This document shows positions 20,235 through 31,118 of a DNA stretch of 64,000 bases, in pieces; the stretch's first letter is position 1, and each line of letters begins with the position of its first letter. The position numbers were made by a program, and so were the translations under genes. The stretch covers positions 8,370,001 to 8,434,000 of the forward strand of contig OZ017766.1 in NCBI GenBank assembly GCA_963969345.1. The letters are read 5' to 3'. This stretch comes from Turbatrix aceti. Lineage: Eukaryota; Nematoda; Chromadorea; Rhabditida; Panagrolaimidae. The notes under the pieces are model-generated. The model made no database searches and was not told where the DNA came from. It saw only the letters and a list, made by a program, of their open reading frames with translations.

Positions 20235-21414
20235 TTACCGCCATTGACGATTATAAATATTAAAATAATGTTGTGATAAATTCGGAGCAGATGGAACTGT
20301 TGTAATTCTTCTGTTGACACGGCGTAATTTTTTGTAAAAATTTGTCAAAGGCATTCGAAGACGTGCCGACAGTAGAAAACTTGATATAACTTATAATAAA
20401 CCATAAATTGCAGATACGGAGCGTATGACGTGCTAAAATGTTTGATTCTAATCAATATTACATTAAAATATACAAAATTACCATTTCAATATTAATAACG
20501 ACAAATTCTTCCCAGTAAATTGAATTTTCCCTCAGAACGCTGACAAATTTGATAACAAAAAACAGAACAGCTTGAATTGCAATGATTTTTGTAATTTGAG
20601 CGTTTTCAATTTGTTGATACCGTCGTGTAAGATGCCGTTGTCGCCCGGGTTCAAAAAATTTTTTCCGGCTTTTAGAATACAGTACAACGGATATGGTAGC
20701 CGAAATAACACATCCGCACGCAACGGGAAATAAGCTGAGCTTTAGCCCGAAGTAACTTCGATGGGTTAACAGAGAATCACATCCAAATGGTAGGATAGTT
20801 GAGATTTTTTTGGTCTCTTGAATGATGTCTATAAGCTGCCAGACAAAGTATGAGCCGGGTATAAACTAAAAAATGTGTATTTATGTAAATTTTTAAAAAA
20901 GTGCATTTGTAAATACAACAAATCTTACCGGAATAATTAAGATAATTAATGTTAAAGGTTTGCTACGTTTATTTTCGTAAACTCTTGGGAATACAGTAGC
21001 TACCAATCTTTCAACCACCGTAGTGAACAAAATAAGCGTAGAAAAGTTATCCATTACTCTTTCGAAAAAATTTGTGTTTATACAATAGGAAAACCGTGTT
21101 AGGTATTGACAGGGGTTTGTTCCATTTTCTAGGATCGTATATAAAAGAAGTGCAGAAAGCTCAAATATTTTATATCCGCAAATTATTATTCGTGTCAGAG
21201 TGCATTCCATTAGCAAAGCTCTGAGATTACGGTGGAGAAGAGAATTGAAATAACAACAGAAAAAATATGATAACAGTGCTGCCATGCAGAAAAACTCAAG
21301 AGTCAACTTGGAGATTCTTAATGAAAATACTGGCGAATATTTCATGTATTTCACAGCGAGATGACAAATTGTAAAGTTAGCGGGTTTATTTTCAGAAAAC
21401 ATGGAGTCGTACAT
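20235..21414 (-). CDS. Sre-like chemoreceptor F, intact
   Basis: Exons 21414-20929, 20865-20482 (384 nt, one of the few not 396) and 20432-20235 give 355 residues. Donors are GTAAGA and GTAATT; acceptors are TTTTAG. Exon 1: MYDSMFSENK, LTLEFFCMAALLSYFFCCYF, HRNLRALLMECTLTR, ERLVATVFPRVYE. Exon 2 opens FIPGSYFVWQL, then LPFGCDS, CGCVISATISVVLYSKSR and LTRRYQQIENAQ, without internal stops. Exon 3 ends QHYFNIYNRQWR. The typical seven-helix arrangement is kept. Confidence 0.87.
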
Positions 21415-21817
21415 GACGCTTGTAACCGTAAACTAAAAAATGCTGAGTAAATTAGCGACACATATTTTTTATATTTATTTCGCCAGTCTGTTATATATCT
21501 GCCATTTATCAGTGTAATCGCTATGTAAAATTTTTTTTAACTTTTTATGTATGTATATCAGATGATTGTAGTCTTGGCACAAATTATTGCTTATGTATCA
21601 ACGATTGTATAAAAATGACAATACGGTGAGTGACAGTAGACATGTACACCTGTCTAGGCAACATGTCCGAAGATTTGACGAAGAAGTCTGACTAATATGT
21701 ATTTATTTATCATCTTTGAGTTGCTAAATACATATTATTTAGGTTCAATGGTATCAGATAGAGAGAAATGAACAATGCAGTCTTAAAAACAGCGTAACTT
21801 AAAAAAAAATAACAGAA
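21415..21817. other. Spacer between receptors F and G
   Basis: The first bases carry the receptor leader-like block (GACGCTTGTAACCGTAAAC). Otherwise AT-rich, no gene seen. Confidence 0.4.
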
Positions 21818-22850
21818 CTACCGCCATTGACGATTATAAATATTAAAATAATGTTGAGATAAATCAGGAGCAGATTGCATTGTTGAAATTTTGTTAACAC
21901 CACGAAATTTTTTGAAAATTTCTATCAAGGGTGCTCGAAGACGTGTTGACAATAGAAAACTTGATCCAACGTATAAAATTCCATAAATTGCTGACACCAA
22001 ACGTGTAACATGCTAAAAAATCACAAATTAATAATAATATTTATCACTGTCAAAAAAATTATAACTTGCCATTCCGATATTTTGAGTAATTATTTTCATA
22101 TCCAAAAATTTCCAATAAGTATAATTTTCCCATGAAGCGCTGACAAGTTTAATGACAAAAAACAAAACAGCGTGTATTGCAATAATTTTTGTCATTTGAG
22201 CGTTTTCGATTTGCTGATAGCGTCGGGTAAGATGCCGTTCACGCCCGGGTTCAAAAGATGTTTTCCTGCTTTTAAAATACAGAACAATTGATATGGTGGC
22301 TGATAAAATGCATCCGCACAAGACGGGAAATAAATCAAACTTTAATACTGAGTAATTACGGTAAGAAACTATAGGATCACATCCGTATGGCATTTGAAGT
22401 GGAATTTCTTTTGACGTTTGTAAAAGATTGACAAGTTGTTTGAAGAAATATGATCCGCATATCAGCTGAAAACATTGAAAATATACATTGGAAAAAAACG
22501 TGATGAAACTTACCGGAATAATCAAAATTCCTAAAGTGACAATTTTTCTACGTTTGTTTTCGTAGACTCTAGGGAATACGGTAGCTATCAACCTCTCAAC
22601 CACCGTAGTAAACAAAATCAGTGTAGAAATTTTATCCATTACACTTTCAAAAAAATGAATGTTTATGCAATACGAAAATCGTGTTAGGTATTGGCACGGG
22701 TTTGATCCATTTTCTAGGATTGTAAATATTAGAAACACAAAAAGTTGGAATATTTTGCAGCTGCAAATTGCAATGCGCGTCAGAGTGTATTCCATGAGCA
22801 AAGCTCTGAGATTACGGTGGAGAAGAGTGTTAAAATAGCAACAAAAAAAG
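21818..22850 (-). pseudogene. Sre-like chemoreceptor G, 5' part destroyed by BEL/Pao insertion
   Basis: The remaining exon 1 (22850-22514) begins inside the first helix (FFCCYFNTLLHRNLRAL) and runs to the GTAAGT donor. Exon 2 is 22465-22070 (396 nt; PYGCDP, LTRRYQQIENAQ) and exon 3 is 22012-21818 (ends QHYFNIYNRQWR). The first-intron frame happens to be open. The second intron starts with GC (ATG|GCAAGT), a GC-AG intron. The retroelement LTR abuts codon for codon at 22851, and the missing N-terminus is not found on its far side, so the gene is dead. Confidence 0.8.
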
Positions 22851-23244
22851 TGTCGCTACGCGAGCGTAATTTCCCTCGCAATGCGCGCGCGCGCCTCGGT
22901 CCTCCCGCGATGGCGGGAGTCCAACCCCCATGGCGCGCAATTGCTTCCCCTTTTCTCTTTGTTGTTCCGTTATTGTTGTCAGTCCTTCTCCCGTTTTTTG
23001 GCTGCGCTCTTCTTTATCATCTGGCCTATTTTTGTTGTTGTTGTTGTCCTTTATTACTTGTTGTGAGTGATAAAGATACTCGATATTTCTCTGCCTATTT
23101 CGCCACCCAGGTACGCGCTGCACCGTGCCGCGACCTGCTACCTACAACTCCCTCCACGACTCGCCTCGAACCCGCGCCCACGAGCGCGTTCGGTGAGTCC
23201 CTTGTCGTCCTTTCGCGCCCCTTCTTCCGGCGCCCCTCTTTTCA
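22851..23244 (+). mobile_element. LTR of a BEL/Pao-type retroelement
   Basis: 394 bp, starting TGTCGCTACGCG and ending CTCTTTTCA, followed by a primer-binding-type TGGTGACAGCGCC. An identical-length inverted copy lies at 25093-25486. GC-rich compared with its surroundings. Confidence 0.8.
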
Positions 23245-23329
23245 GTGGTGACAGCGCCACATTGTGGTGCATCGAACCTCGATCAACTCGTCAAGTCCCG
23301 CGTGGCATCCCGAGCACTCAATCACAGCC

Positions 23330-24856
23330 ATGGATCTCGCCCGGCTGAATCACCTCAAGCATCAAGCTCGTGAACTCGTCAACGAGATGGCTCAACTCGC
23401 AGCGGTCTTCAAATCCGGCTCATCTCCGAACAACGTTCTGGGTCGAGTCCTGACGGCCAAACGTGAAGCCATCATCCTGGCGAACAAAATCAACGAGGAA
23501 CTTGCCCAGCTCAAATTCACAGCTCACTCGCTCCAGCCGAACGGCTCCTTCACTGAGCAACACATCGCATACTGCCGCGATCAGCTCGCGCAGGAAGCCG
23601 CGTCCCCCACGGGCGCATCTTCTCTCATCGGAAACCTCGTTTCGGGTTCTGAGCACGTCGAGGACGCGCAGCAGGCCTACTTCTTGAACCTCTGCAACAC
23701 CACCTCGACATCCTCGTCAGTTTTCAACGCTTCCGCTGCCAACGAAGCTCCACCACAGGTAGCTCCTTCTTTTTCGCAACCCATTTCAGCGCAGCCGTTG
23801 GTAGCCAGTCTGGTCGCCAGCCTGGCCGGACTCAGCATCGCTCCATCGGCAGACGGCGTGCCAACCTTTGACGGCAAGGCCGCCAATTTTGACTCTTTTT
23901 GGAGTCTCTACGAACCCATCCACTCCGACCCGTCCATCTCGGAACCAAAGAAGATGAATCTGCTGTTCAGCAAGCTGGGCGAACAGATCAAACCGATCTT
24001 TCGCGCGTACACGACGTGTGCCGCCAACTACGATCTTCTCGTCAGGGAACTCAAAGCCAAATACGCCGACCCCAGCGCCGCCATCCGCGAGCTCACTCGG
24101 CAACTCATTGACCTTCCGGTCCACACCCGAGGCGACGACCTGGGCACGTTCCGCACGCTGCAAAGCGTTGTCAACCAACTTGCCTACTTCAAGACGGACA
24201 TCGAAAACCCGGCTACCTTCGAACTCGTCAGTCAGCGCCTCCCGGACCGCCTTTTCCGCGTCGTCCTCGAAAAAGCGACTCCGAAGACGACCAAGGCCTA
24301 CATGGATGCCGCCGCTGCGGCGTTCCACGCTTTCGAGGAGTACGAACAGGAATACGGTCGTCCTATCGTCCAGCCACCACCTCCTCCGCCGACTCATCAC
24401 GAACAGCGACCTGCCAGAGAGCGGTGTCTGTTCTGCGGTAAGCATGGGGGGGGATTGGACTGTCGTTCAGTTTCAGACACCGAAACTCGCAAGCACATCC
24501 TCACAGTCACTCGGCGCTGTTCTCGCTGCCTCTCCGCCGACCACACCTCACGAGAGTGCCACGCCCAGTGCAACCTGTGCGGGGGCGAGCACCACCATTT
24601 CATCTGCCCAACACGCGAGCAGCCACGGCCTCCAGCGCGTGCCCAGCAGCCCCAAGCACTGGCAGCTCCGGTGCAGCAGCCTCAACTGGCGATCCAGCAG
24701 CCGCAGCAGGTGGCTCGCTTCCCAGCTCAGCAGGCGCTCCCACGGCGTCTCCCGCAAGTTCAACCGGCGCCTCCAGCTCCTGCCATTCAGCAACCACGTG
24801 AGTCCCTTGTCGTCCTTTCGCGCCCCTTCTTCCGGCGCCCCTCTTTTCAGTGGTGA
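23330..24856 (+). mobile_element. Gag region of a BEL/Pao-type retrotransposon, truncated
   Basis: Start at ATG 23330 (MDLARLN). The N-terminal third is helical. Residues about 190-350 fit the DUF1759 gag domain (FDGKAANFDSFWSLYEPIH), and residues about 360-430 carry Cys/His knuckles (CLFCGKHG, CSRCLSADHTSREC, CNLCGGEHHHFIC). A Gln/Pro-rich tail then runs straight into a fragment of LTR sequence at 24798. No protease, reverse transcriptase or integrase follows, so the element cannot move by itself. It belongs to the endogenous retrotransposon class rather than to any known virus. Confidence 0.85.
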
Positions 24857-25486
24857 CACCGCCACATTGTGGTGCATCGAACCTCGATCAACTCGTCAAG
24901 TCCCGCGTGGCATCCCGAGCACTCAATCACAGCCATGGATCTTGCCCGGCTGAATCACCTCAAGCATCAAGCTCGTGAACTCGTCAACGAGATGGCTCAA
25001 CTCGCAGCGGTCTTCAAATCCGGCTCATCTCCGAACAACGTTCTGGGTCGAGTCCTGACGGCCAAACGTTGACAATGTGGCGGTGTCACCACTGAAAAGA
25101 GGGGCGCCGGAAGAAGGGGCGCGAAAGGACGACAAGGGACTCACCGAACGCGCTCGTGGGCGCGGGTTCGAGGCGAGTCGTGGAGGGAGTTGTAGGTAGC
25201 AGGTCGCGGCACGGTGCAGCGCGTACCTGGGTGGCGAAATAGGCAGAGAAATATCGAGTATCTTTATCACTCACAACAAGTAATAAAGGACAACAACAAC
25301 AACAAAAATAGGCCAGATGATAAAGAAGAGCGCGGCCAAAAAACGGGAGCAGGACTGACAATAATAACGGAACAACAAAGAGAAAAGGGGAAGCAATTGC
25401 GCGCCATGGGGGTTGGACTCCCGCCATCGCGGGAGGACCGAGGCGCGCGCGCGCATTGCGAGGGAAATTACGCTCGCGTAGCGACA
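24798..25486. mobile_element. Rearranged tail of the BEL/Pao element: partial LTR, gag start, inverted LTR
   Basis: 24798-24849 repeats the last 52 bases of the LTR. 24850-25069 repeats the leader and the first 140 bases of gag (second MDLARLN at 24935). The sequence then turns round near 25070: 25072-25092 is the complement of the leader and 25093-25486 a full LTR in inverse orientation. The result is a palindromic end rather than a normal 3' LTR. Confidence 0.8.
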
Positions 25487-26092
25487 CTCCCGGGGGGGGG
25501 GAGCCGGAGGCGGCAGAAAATTGAAGGGTGAGGAGGAGGAAGAGAAAAAGGAAGACGACAGCGATGAAGCCTTGTGGCCGCGAGTGTCGTCGCAGTGCCG
25601 ATGAGGGTTTGACCTTGATTTTGACGCGGCAGTGAACGTGGGTGCTGATTTCCGTCGTAGACGGACGGTCCGCAAACCAGTGACACTTGCTGGTTTGCGT
25701 TTTGTTAGTATGTAAACGCAAACCAGCAAGTGTCACGCGGGCTATAATACTTTCTTGCTATGCAGGAGTGTTTTTTTTTACTTCCCTTTCTACCTACGTA
25801 TTGAATTCAATTATCATTCATGTATATACATACGTTGACAGATATTCGCTCAACTTCTATGACACAGGTACAAATTAGATACTGTTTTCACAAATTGCAG
25901 GTAAGATTCAAATCGAGTTAAAACAACCACTTTTTTTCTGCATAATTTGATTTGTATACGAACTCAATTGATAACGTTGATACAAAAAAAATAAATTGGT
26001 GACTGAATAAAACTTTTTAAAACGCGTCGGAACAAATTTATGGTAAATTTACAGTAATTAAAATTTACAAAATTAAAAAATGTTACTGTCAG
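25487..26092. other. Gene-free region with a perfect 22-bp hairpin
   Basis: 25487-25670 is GC-rich and unlike the receptor array, so it is probably part of the inserted material. A perfect 22-bp stem (25681-25702 with 25714-25735, TGACACTTGCTGGTTTGCG) has an 11-base loop. From 25740 on it is AT-rich with no gene. Confidence 0.5.
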
Positions 26093-27286
26093 TTACCGCC
26101 ATTGACGATTATAAATACTAAAGTAATGCTGCGACAAATTAGTAAATACAGATGGCACAGTTGCAATTTTGTTTGAACCTTGAAATTTTTTGAAAAACTC
26201 CATCAGACGCGCTCGAAGGCGTGTAGACAATAGAAAACTTGATCCAATCGTACAGTAGGCTATAAATTGCGGATACCGAGCGTATTACGTGCTGAAATTA
26301 TAAAAAAATTATAAAGCTTTGTTAGTTAAAATCACAAAGCAGAAAACTTACCATTCCCAGATCAGGAAAAATAATTTGGGTTTCAATAGAGTTCCAGAAA
26401 ACATAATTTTCCCATTTGACACTGATGAATTTGATAATGAAAAACAAAACAGCGTGTATCGCGATAATTTTTGTGATTTGAGCGTTTTCAATTTGTTGGT
26501 AGCGTCGTGTAAGGTGCAGTTCTCGTCCGGGTTCGTAGGCTGTCTTTCGACTTTTGTAGTACAAAACTATTGAAATCGTAGCGGAAATGATGCATCCTAT
26601 CACGACAGGTGATAAGTCGAGATTTAATCTCCAATAATATCGATAAGTTACCAGAGCATCACATCCGTAAGGATCAATATTTAGAATGTTGTTAGAAACA
26701 GGTAAGAACGTAATAAAATTTACAATAAAATATGAGCCGGGGATAAACTAAAAACATACAATTTTTCAAAAATTTAAAAATCTTGGCTTACCGGAACAAT
26801 CAAAATTCCCAAAGTAACATATATGCTTTGTTTGTTTTCATATACTCGAGGTATAACAGTTGCAACCAATCTTTCAGCGACTGTACTAAACATAATCAGT
26901 GTAGAAATGTTTTCCATTTCAACTTCAAAAAAATTCATGTTCATGCAGTGCGAAAATCGTGTTAGGTATTTGCACGGTTTTGTCCTTGTTACAAAAATAG
27001 TGAACGCTAAAGATTCGGTATACGCAAAGATTTTGCTGTTACAAATTACAATGCGCGATAAAGTGTATTCCATAAGCAAAGCTCTGAGATTACGGTGGAT
27101 GATTGTGTTGAAGTAACAACAGAAAAAATACAATAACAATGCAGCCAGACAAACAAGTTCGAGAGTCAGTTTGGTGATTCTTATCGAAATAACTTTCCAG
27201 GAATTCATGTAATCCACCGCGAGAATGCAATCTTCAAAATCATAGAATTCATTTTCAGAAGAAACAGAATTGTTGGAGCTGTTCAT
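26093..27286 (-). pseudogene. Sre-like chemoreceptor H, one-base insertion in exon 3
   Basis: Exons 27286-26792 (MNSSNNSVSS...), 26747-26352 (396 nt) and 26291-26093. Exons 1 and 2 are open and typical (LTLELVCLAALLLYFFCCYF; ERLVATVIPRVYE; PYGCDA; LTRRYQQIENAQ). Exon 3 is 199 nt instead of 198. An extra A (plus-strand T near 26249) changes LLY-VGSSFLL to a shifted frame, although the shifted frame would still encode FLLSTRLRARLMEF and end QHYFSIYNRQWR. It could be a sequencing error; otherwise the receptor loses its last helix. Confidence 0.75.
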
Positions 27287-27567
27287 GACTTGTGTCAGCT
27301 GTAATAGTGATACGCTTACAACTTTTTATTTAGTTACTGCAGAATTTTTTTTACGTTCCCTACCTGCCACTTAGCAAAAAATGTGTACCCCAGAATACAT
27401 TTATCTTTCCAGGTGAGCAAAGAACGCAATAAAGGAACTAAAATAGTACATAATTCAAAAAGCTTTTATTAAATCTTATAAAATCAAATTCTTACTGATC
27501 TGAAAAAAATGCATTACAAACAAAGTAGTTTTGCAATGCATGCATACTACATAAATTTTTCAATATA

Positions 27568-27615
27568 AGTTACCAACATTGTCGATTATTTATCAAAGTA
27601 AGGCGTGATTAATCA
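27568..27615 (-). pseudogene. Relic of a receptor exon 3 end
   Basis: Resembles the bases for YFDIYNRQWR plus stop in other copies, but with deletions and an in-frame stop. It is followed at 27640-27730 by a copy of the AAGTGATATATTAC repeat. Confidence 0.35.
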
Positions 27616-27752
27616 AAAGCTGATGTTTACCACACAAACCGACAAAAATTATTTTAAGTAATATATTACTTCACTGCAAGTGATATATTCCTTCCGTGCA
27701 AGTAATATTTATTTGAAAATATTTTTTGTGAGATTACAGTCAAAAATGCCAG

Positions 27753-28953
27753 CTACCGCCATTGTTGATTATAAATGTTAAAATAATGCTGCGACAAATT
27801 GGGATTAGATGGCACGGTTGTAATTCTGTTTACACCGCGGAATTTCTTGACAAATTCTAACAAGCGTGCTCGAAGACGTGCTGACAACAGAAAACTTGAT
27901 ATAACGTATACCATGTTATATAATGCCGACATTGAGCGTATAACGTGCTAAAATGTTACATACATAAATAGATAGTGTTTACTTAACATCATAAACATAT
28001 ATGTATGTAAGATAACTCACTATCCCCATATCCGGATAAAGATTAGGATTTAGGATTCGGTAATCGTAAATATAATTTTCCCATTTTATGCTTACGAACT
28101 TAAGGATGAAAAATAAAATAGCGTGTATTGCAATAATTTTTGTGATTTGAGCATTTTCGATTTGCTGATAGCGTCGGGTAAGATGCCGAGCCCGTCCGGG
28201 TTCAAATGATGTTTTCTTGCTTTTTAGATACAGGACGACCGATATGGATGCCGAAATTATGCATCCTCCCACGACGGGAAATAGGTCGAGATTTAGCCTC
28301 CAGTAATGTCGGTAAATCATAAAACTATCACACCCGTAAGGAATGAGTTTAAATACATTTTTTGACAACTGAAAGAGCTCTATAAACTGTTTGAGGAAGT
28401 ATGAACCGGGTATTAACTAAAAACAAAGTTTATCGGAACTTTCTTAAACAGTATAAACTTGACTCACCGGAATGATCAAAATGCACAGAGTGACACTTTT
28501 GCTACGCTTGTTTTCGTAAACTCGAGGGAATACGGTAGCTATCAATCTCTCCCCCACCGTAGTAAGCAAAATCACTGTAGAAATGTTATCCATTATCATT
28601 TCAAAGAAACTAATGTTCAGACAATATGAAAATCGTGTTAAGTGTAAACACGGATTTTTTTCGTTTTTCAGAAATGTAGATATCAGAAATTCGGAAAGCT
28701 CGAATATTTTTTCGCAACAGATGATAGCACGTGCCAGAGTGTATTCCATGAGCAAAGTTCTGAGATTTCGGTGGAGAAGAGTGTTAAAGTGGCAACATAA
28801 AAAGTATAACAACAATGCCAACATGCATAGAATTTCAATTGTTAATTTGGAGATTCGAATCAAAACAACTTGCCAGGAATTTGTGTAATCAAACGCAAGA
28901 AAGCATTTCGAAAAATCAATAGTTTTATTTTCAGTAAACAAGGAATTATTCAT
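27753..28953 (-). CDS. Sre-like chemoreceptor I, intact
   Basis: Exons 28953-28468, 28416-28021 (396 nt) and 27947-27753 give 358 residues. The open frame extends further up, but the first true ATG is at 28953 (MNNSLFTENK), behind the leader GTGGTTAAGAGTGTC. Exon 1: LTIEILCMLALLLYFLCCHF, HRNLRTLLMEYTLAR, ERLIATVFPRVYE. Exon 2: LIPYGCDS, VGGCIISASISVVLYLKS, LTRRYQQIENAQ. Exon 3 ends QHYFNIYNQQWR. All introns are short with GTGAGT donors. Confidence 0.88.
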
Positions 28954-29244
28954 GACACTCTTAACCACAAATCAGACAGTGCCACACTGACAACTTTTAA
29001 GTTTAGTCATTTTTACTTGAAAGGTTTACCTGCTATTTATCTTTTAAGGTTCACGAAGAACACAAATTGTAGCTTATACGATGCATATTTTGTTATGCAT
29101 AACATGTGAACGATACATATATCGAGTGAAAGAACCGTATTTTATGTAACACAACAGTTGATACAAACTACAGTTTTAGATCAAGAAAAATGGTTTAGAT
29201 CATTTTTATTCGACAAAGACACATAATTCTACTAAAAAATTTTG
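28954..29244. other. Spacer between receptors I and J
   Basis: Contains the conserved leader block just before receptor I; nothing else recognised. Confidence 0.4.
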
Positions 29245-30419
29245 CTAACGCCATTGATGCTTATAAATATCAAAGTAATGCTGTGATAAATCATGAGCAG
29301 ATGACACTGTTGTAATTTTATACACACCACGAAACTTCCACTTGAAAAAATCCGTTAAGCGCACACGAAGGCGTCTGGATAATAGAAAACTTGATCCAAC
29401 GTATAATATACCATAAAATGCAGCTCCCAATCGTATAACATGCTAAATACAACATTTGTAATTTATTAACACAAAAAATATGTAAAACTTACTACTCCAC
29501 TATCGGGATAATAATTTCGTGTTCGAACTGTGTTTACCAAAATTTGATTTTCCCATTTGACACCTACAAATTTTATAACAAAAAACATAACAGCTTGTAT
29601 AGCCATAATTTTTGTCATTTGAACGTTTTCAATTTGCTGATAGCGTCGGGTGAGATGCCGTTCTCGTCCGGGCTCAAAGGATGTTTTTCTGCTTTTAAAA
29701 TACAAAACAATTGATATCGTGGCTGAAATGACGCATCCGCAAGCGAGAGGAAAAAATTCGAGATTCGGCGTAATGTAATCCCGATAAATTACCACGGAAT
29801 CACATCCGTAAGGAATAAAATGTATAATTTTTTTCAACTGATCATTAAGTATTATAAGGTGGAAAATTAAGTATGAGCCTGGTATTAACTGAAACCAAGA
29901 TGAATTAGAATTTTGAAAAAAATGCAATTTGTCAGTTTATTTTTCAAAATTTTTGCTCACCGGAATTATCGAAACTCCAAAACTGACAATCATGCTGCGC
30001 TTGTTTTCATAGACTCTGGGGAATACGGTAGCTATCAGTCTCTCAACAACCGTAGTAAATAAAATAAAAGTAGAAATGTTATCCATTACGCGCTCAAAAT
30101 ATTGATAACTTACACAATTGGACCATTCTGTGAGGTAATCGCAGGGGTCTGGAACGGTAAATGCCAAAAGTTTGGTTAACTCAATCATTTTGCAGCCGCA
30201 AATAATGATGCGTGTCAGAGTGTATTCTATTAGTAAGGCTTTTAGATTATTGTGGAGAAGAGAATTGAACAGACAACAGAAAAAGTACAACAACAACGCA
30301 GCCATGCAGAATACTTCAATCGTTAACTTGGAGCTTCTGATTGCCACAATTTGTGGCAAAGTATTATAATCCTCAGCTTCAAAGCAAAATTTTAGGTCAG
30401 TGGTAGTAGAATTGTTCAT
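29245..30419 (-). CDS. Sre-like chemoreceptor J, intact
   Basis: Exons 30419-29961, 29888-29493 (396 nt) and 29442-29245 give 350 residues. It starts MNNSTTTDLK. Exon 1: LTIEVFCMAALLLYFFCCLF, HNNLKALLIEYTLTR (HNN in place of HRN), ERLIATVFPRVYE. Exon 2: IPYGCDS, CGCVISATISIVLYFKSR, LTRRYQQIENVQ. Exon 3 ends QHYFDIYKHQWR. It is the last receptor of the array, next to the SLC17 gene. Confidence 0.88.
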
Positions 30420-31118
30420 GACACTTTTGACCGTAAACCAACGAGATCCACACTAGCAACTTCCTTGCTTTGCAAAATGTTTTATAATTTGCTTTCTTTT
30501 TTTACGTAAATACATAACTGCCATTTTATTTTAATTCAATTGCTATGTAGAACCTTGAGAATTTTTTTATGTTATAAACAAAGTACAAATTATGTATGCA
30601 CTTCTTTCACCGTTACAGGCGAGTAAAAATTTGATAGCATTTTATGCATCAAAATTTGGTCAATTTGCAAGTTTAGTGCATAATACTTATTTATCATTCA
30701 AAAAAACATCAGTACCATTCATTTGGAAACTTTGCATTGAATGTAATTTTGATACGTTTTTTTAAACGTCTTCACAAAAATTAAATTGGGAACATTAAAA
30801 AAATGGCGTTTTTTACCAAAATAAAACTTCATGTATGTATTCATTTTTACATGCACAAAATTTTTACATGTGGTATGTATAAAAAATTTATCATTTCGTT
30901 GTATTTAGTTTGTGTCGCCAAAGCCGATTTATTGCAATTCTTACTGCAGTGATTCGAATATAAATAAATACTTACGAAGCACAACACAGGTTGGCAGTCA
31001 ACTAAATAAATGGGGTACATGATGCAAAAGTATCATAACAAGGGTACGGTATGCAATGGTTCTAATGGAAGATGGTATGGACAATAGATATATATTATAC
31101 AACAACACAAAAAAAAAA
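30420..31118. other. Spacer downstream of the SLC17 gene
   Basis: AT-rich, no gene. The part nearest 31118 presumably includes the 3' untranslated region of the SLC17 gene. Confidence 0.4.

Noticed and set aside
24018..24953. 311-residue frame overlapping the gag region
   Set aside because: GC-rich shadow of gag in another frame, with a composition dominated by Ser/Pro/Arg and no motifs.
22851..25486. Functional endogenous retrovirus
   Set aside because: No envelope, protease or polymerase region is present; only gag and LTR parts in a rearranged order.
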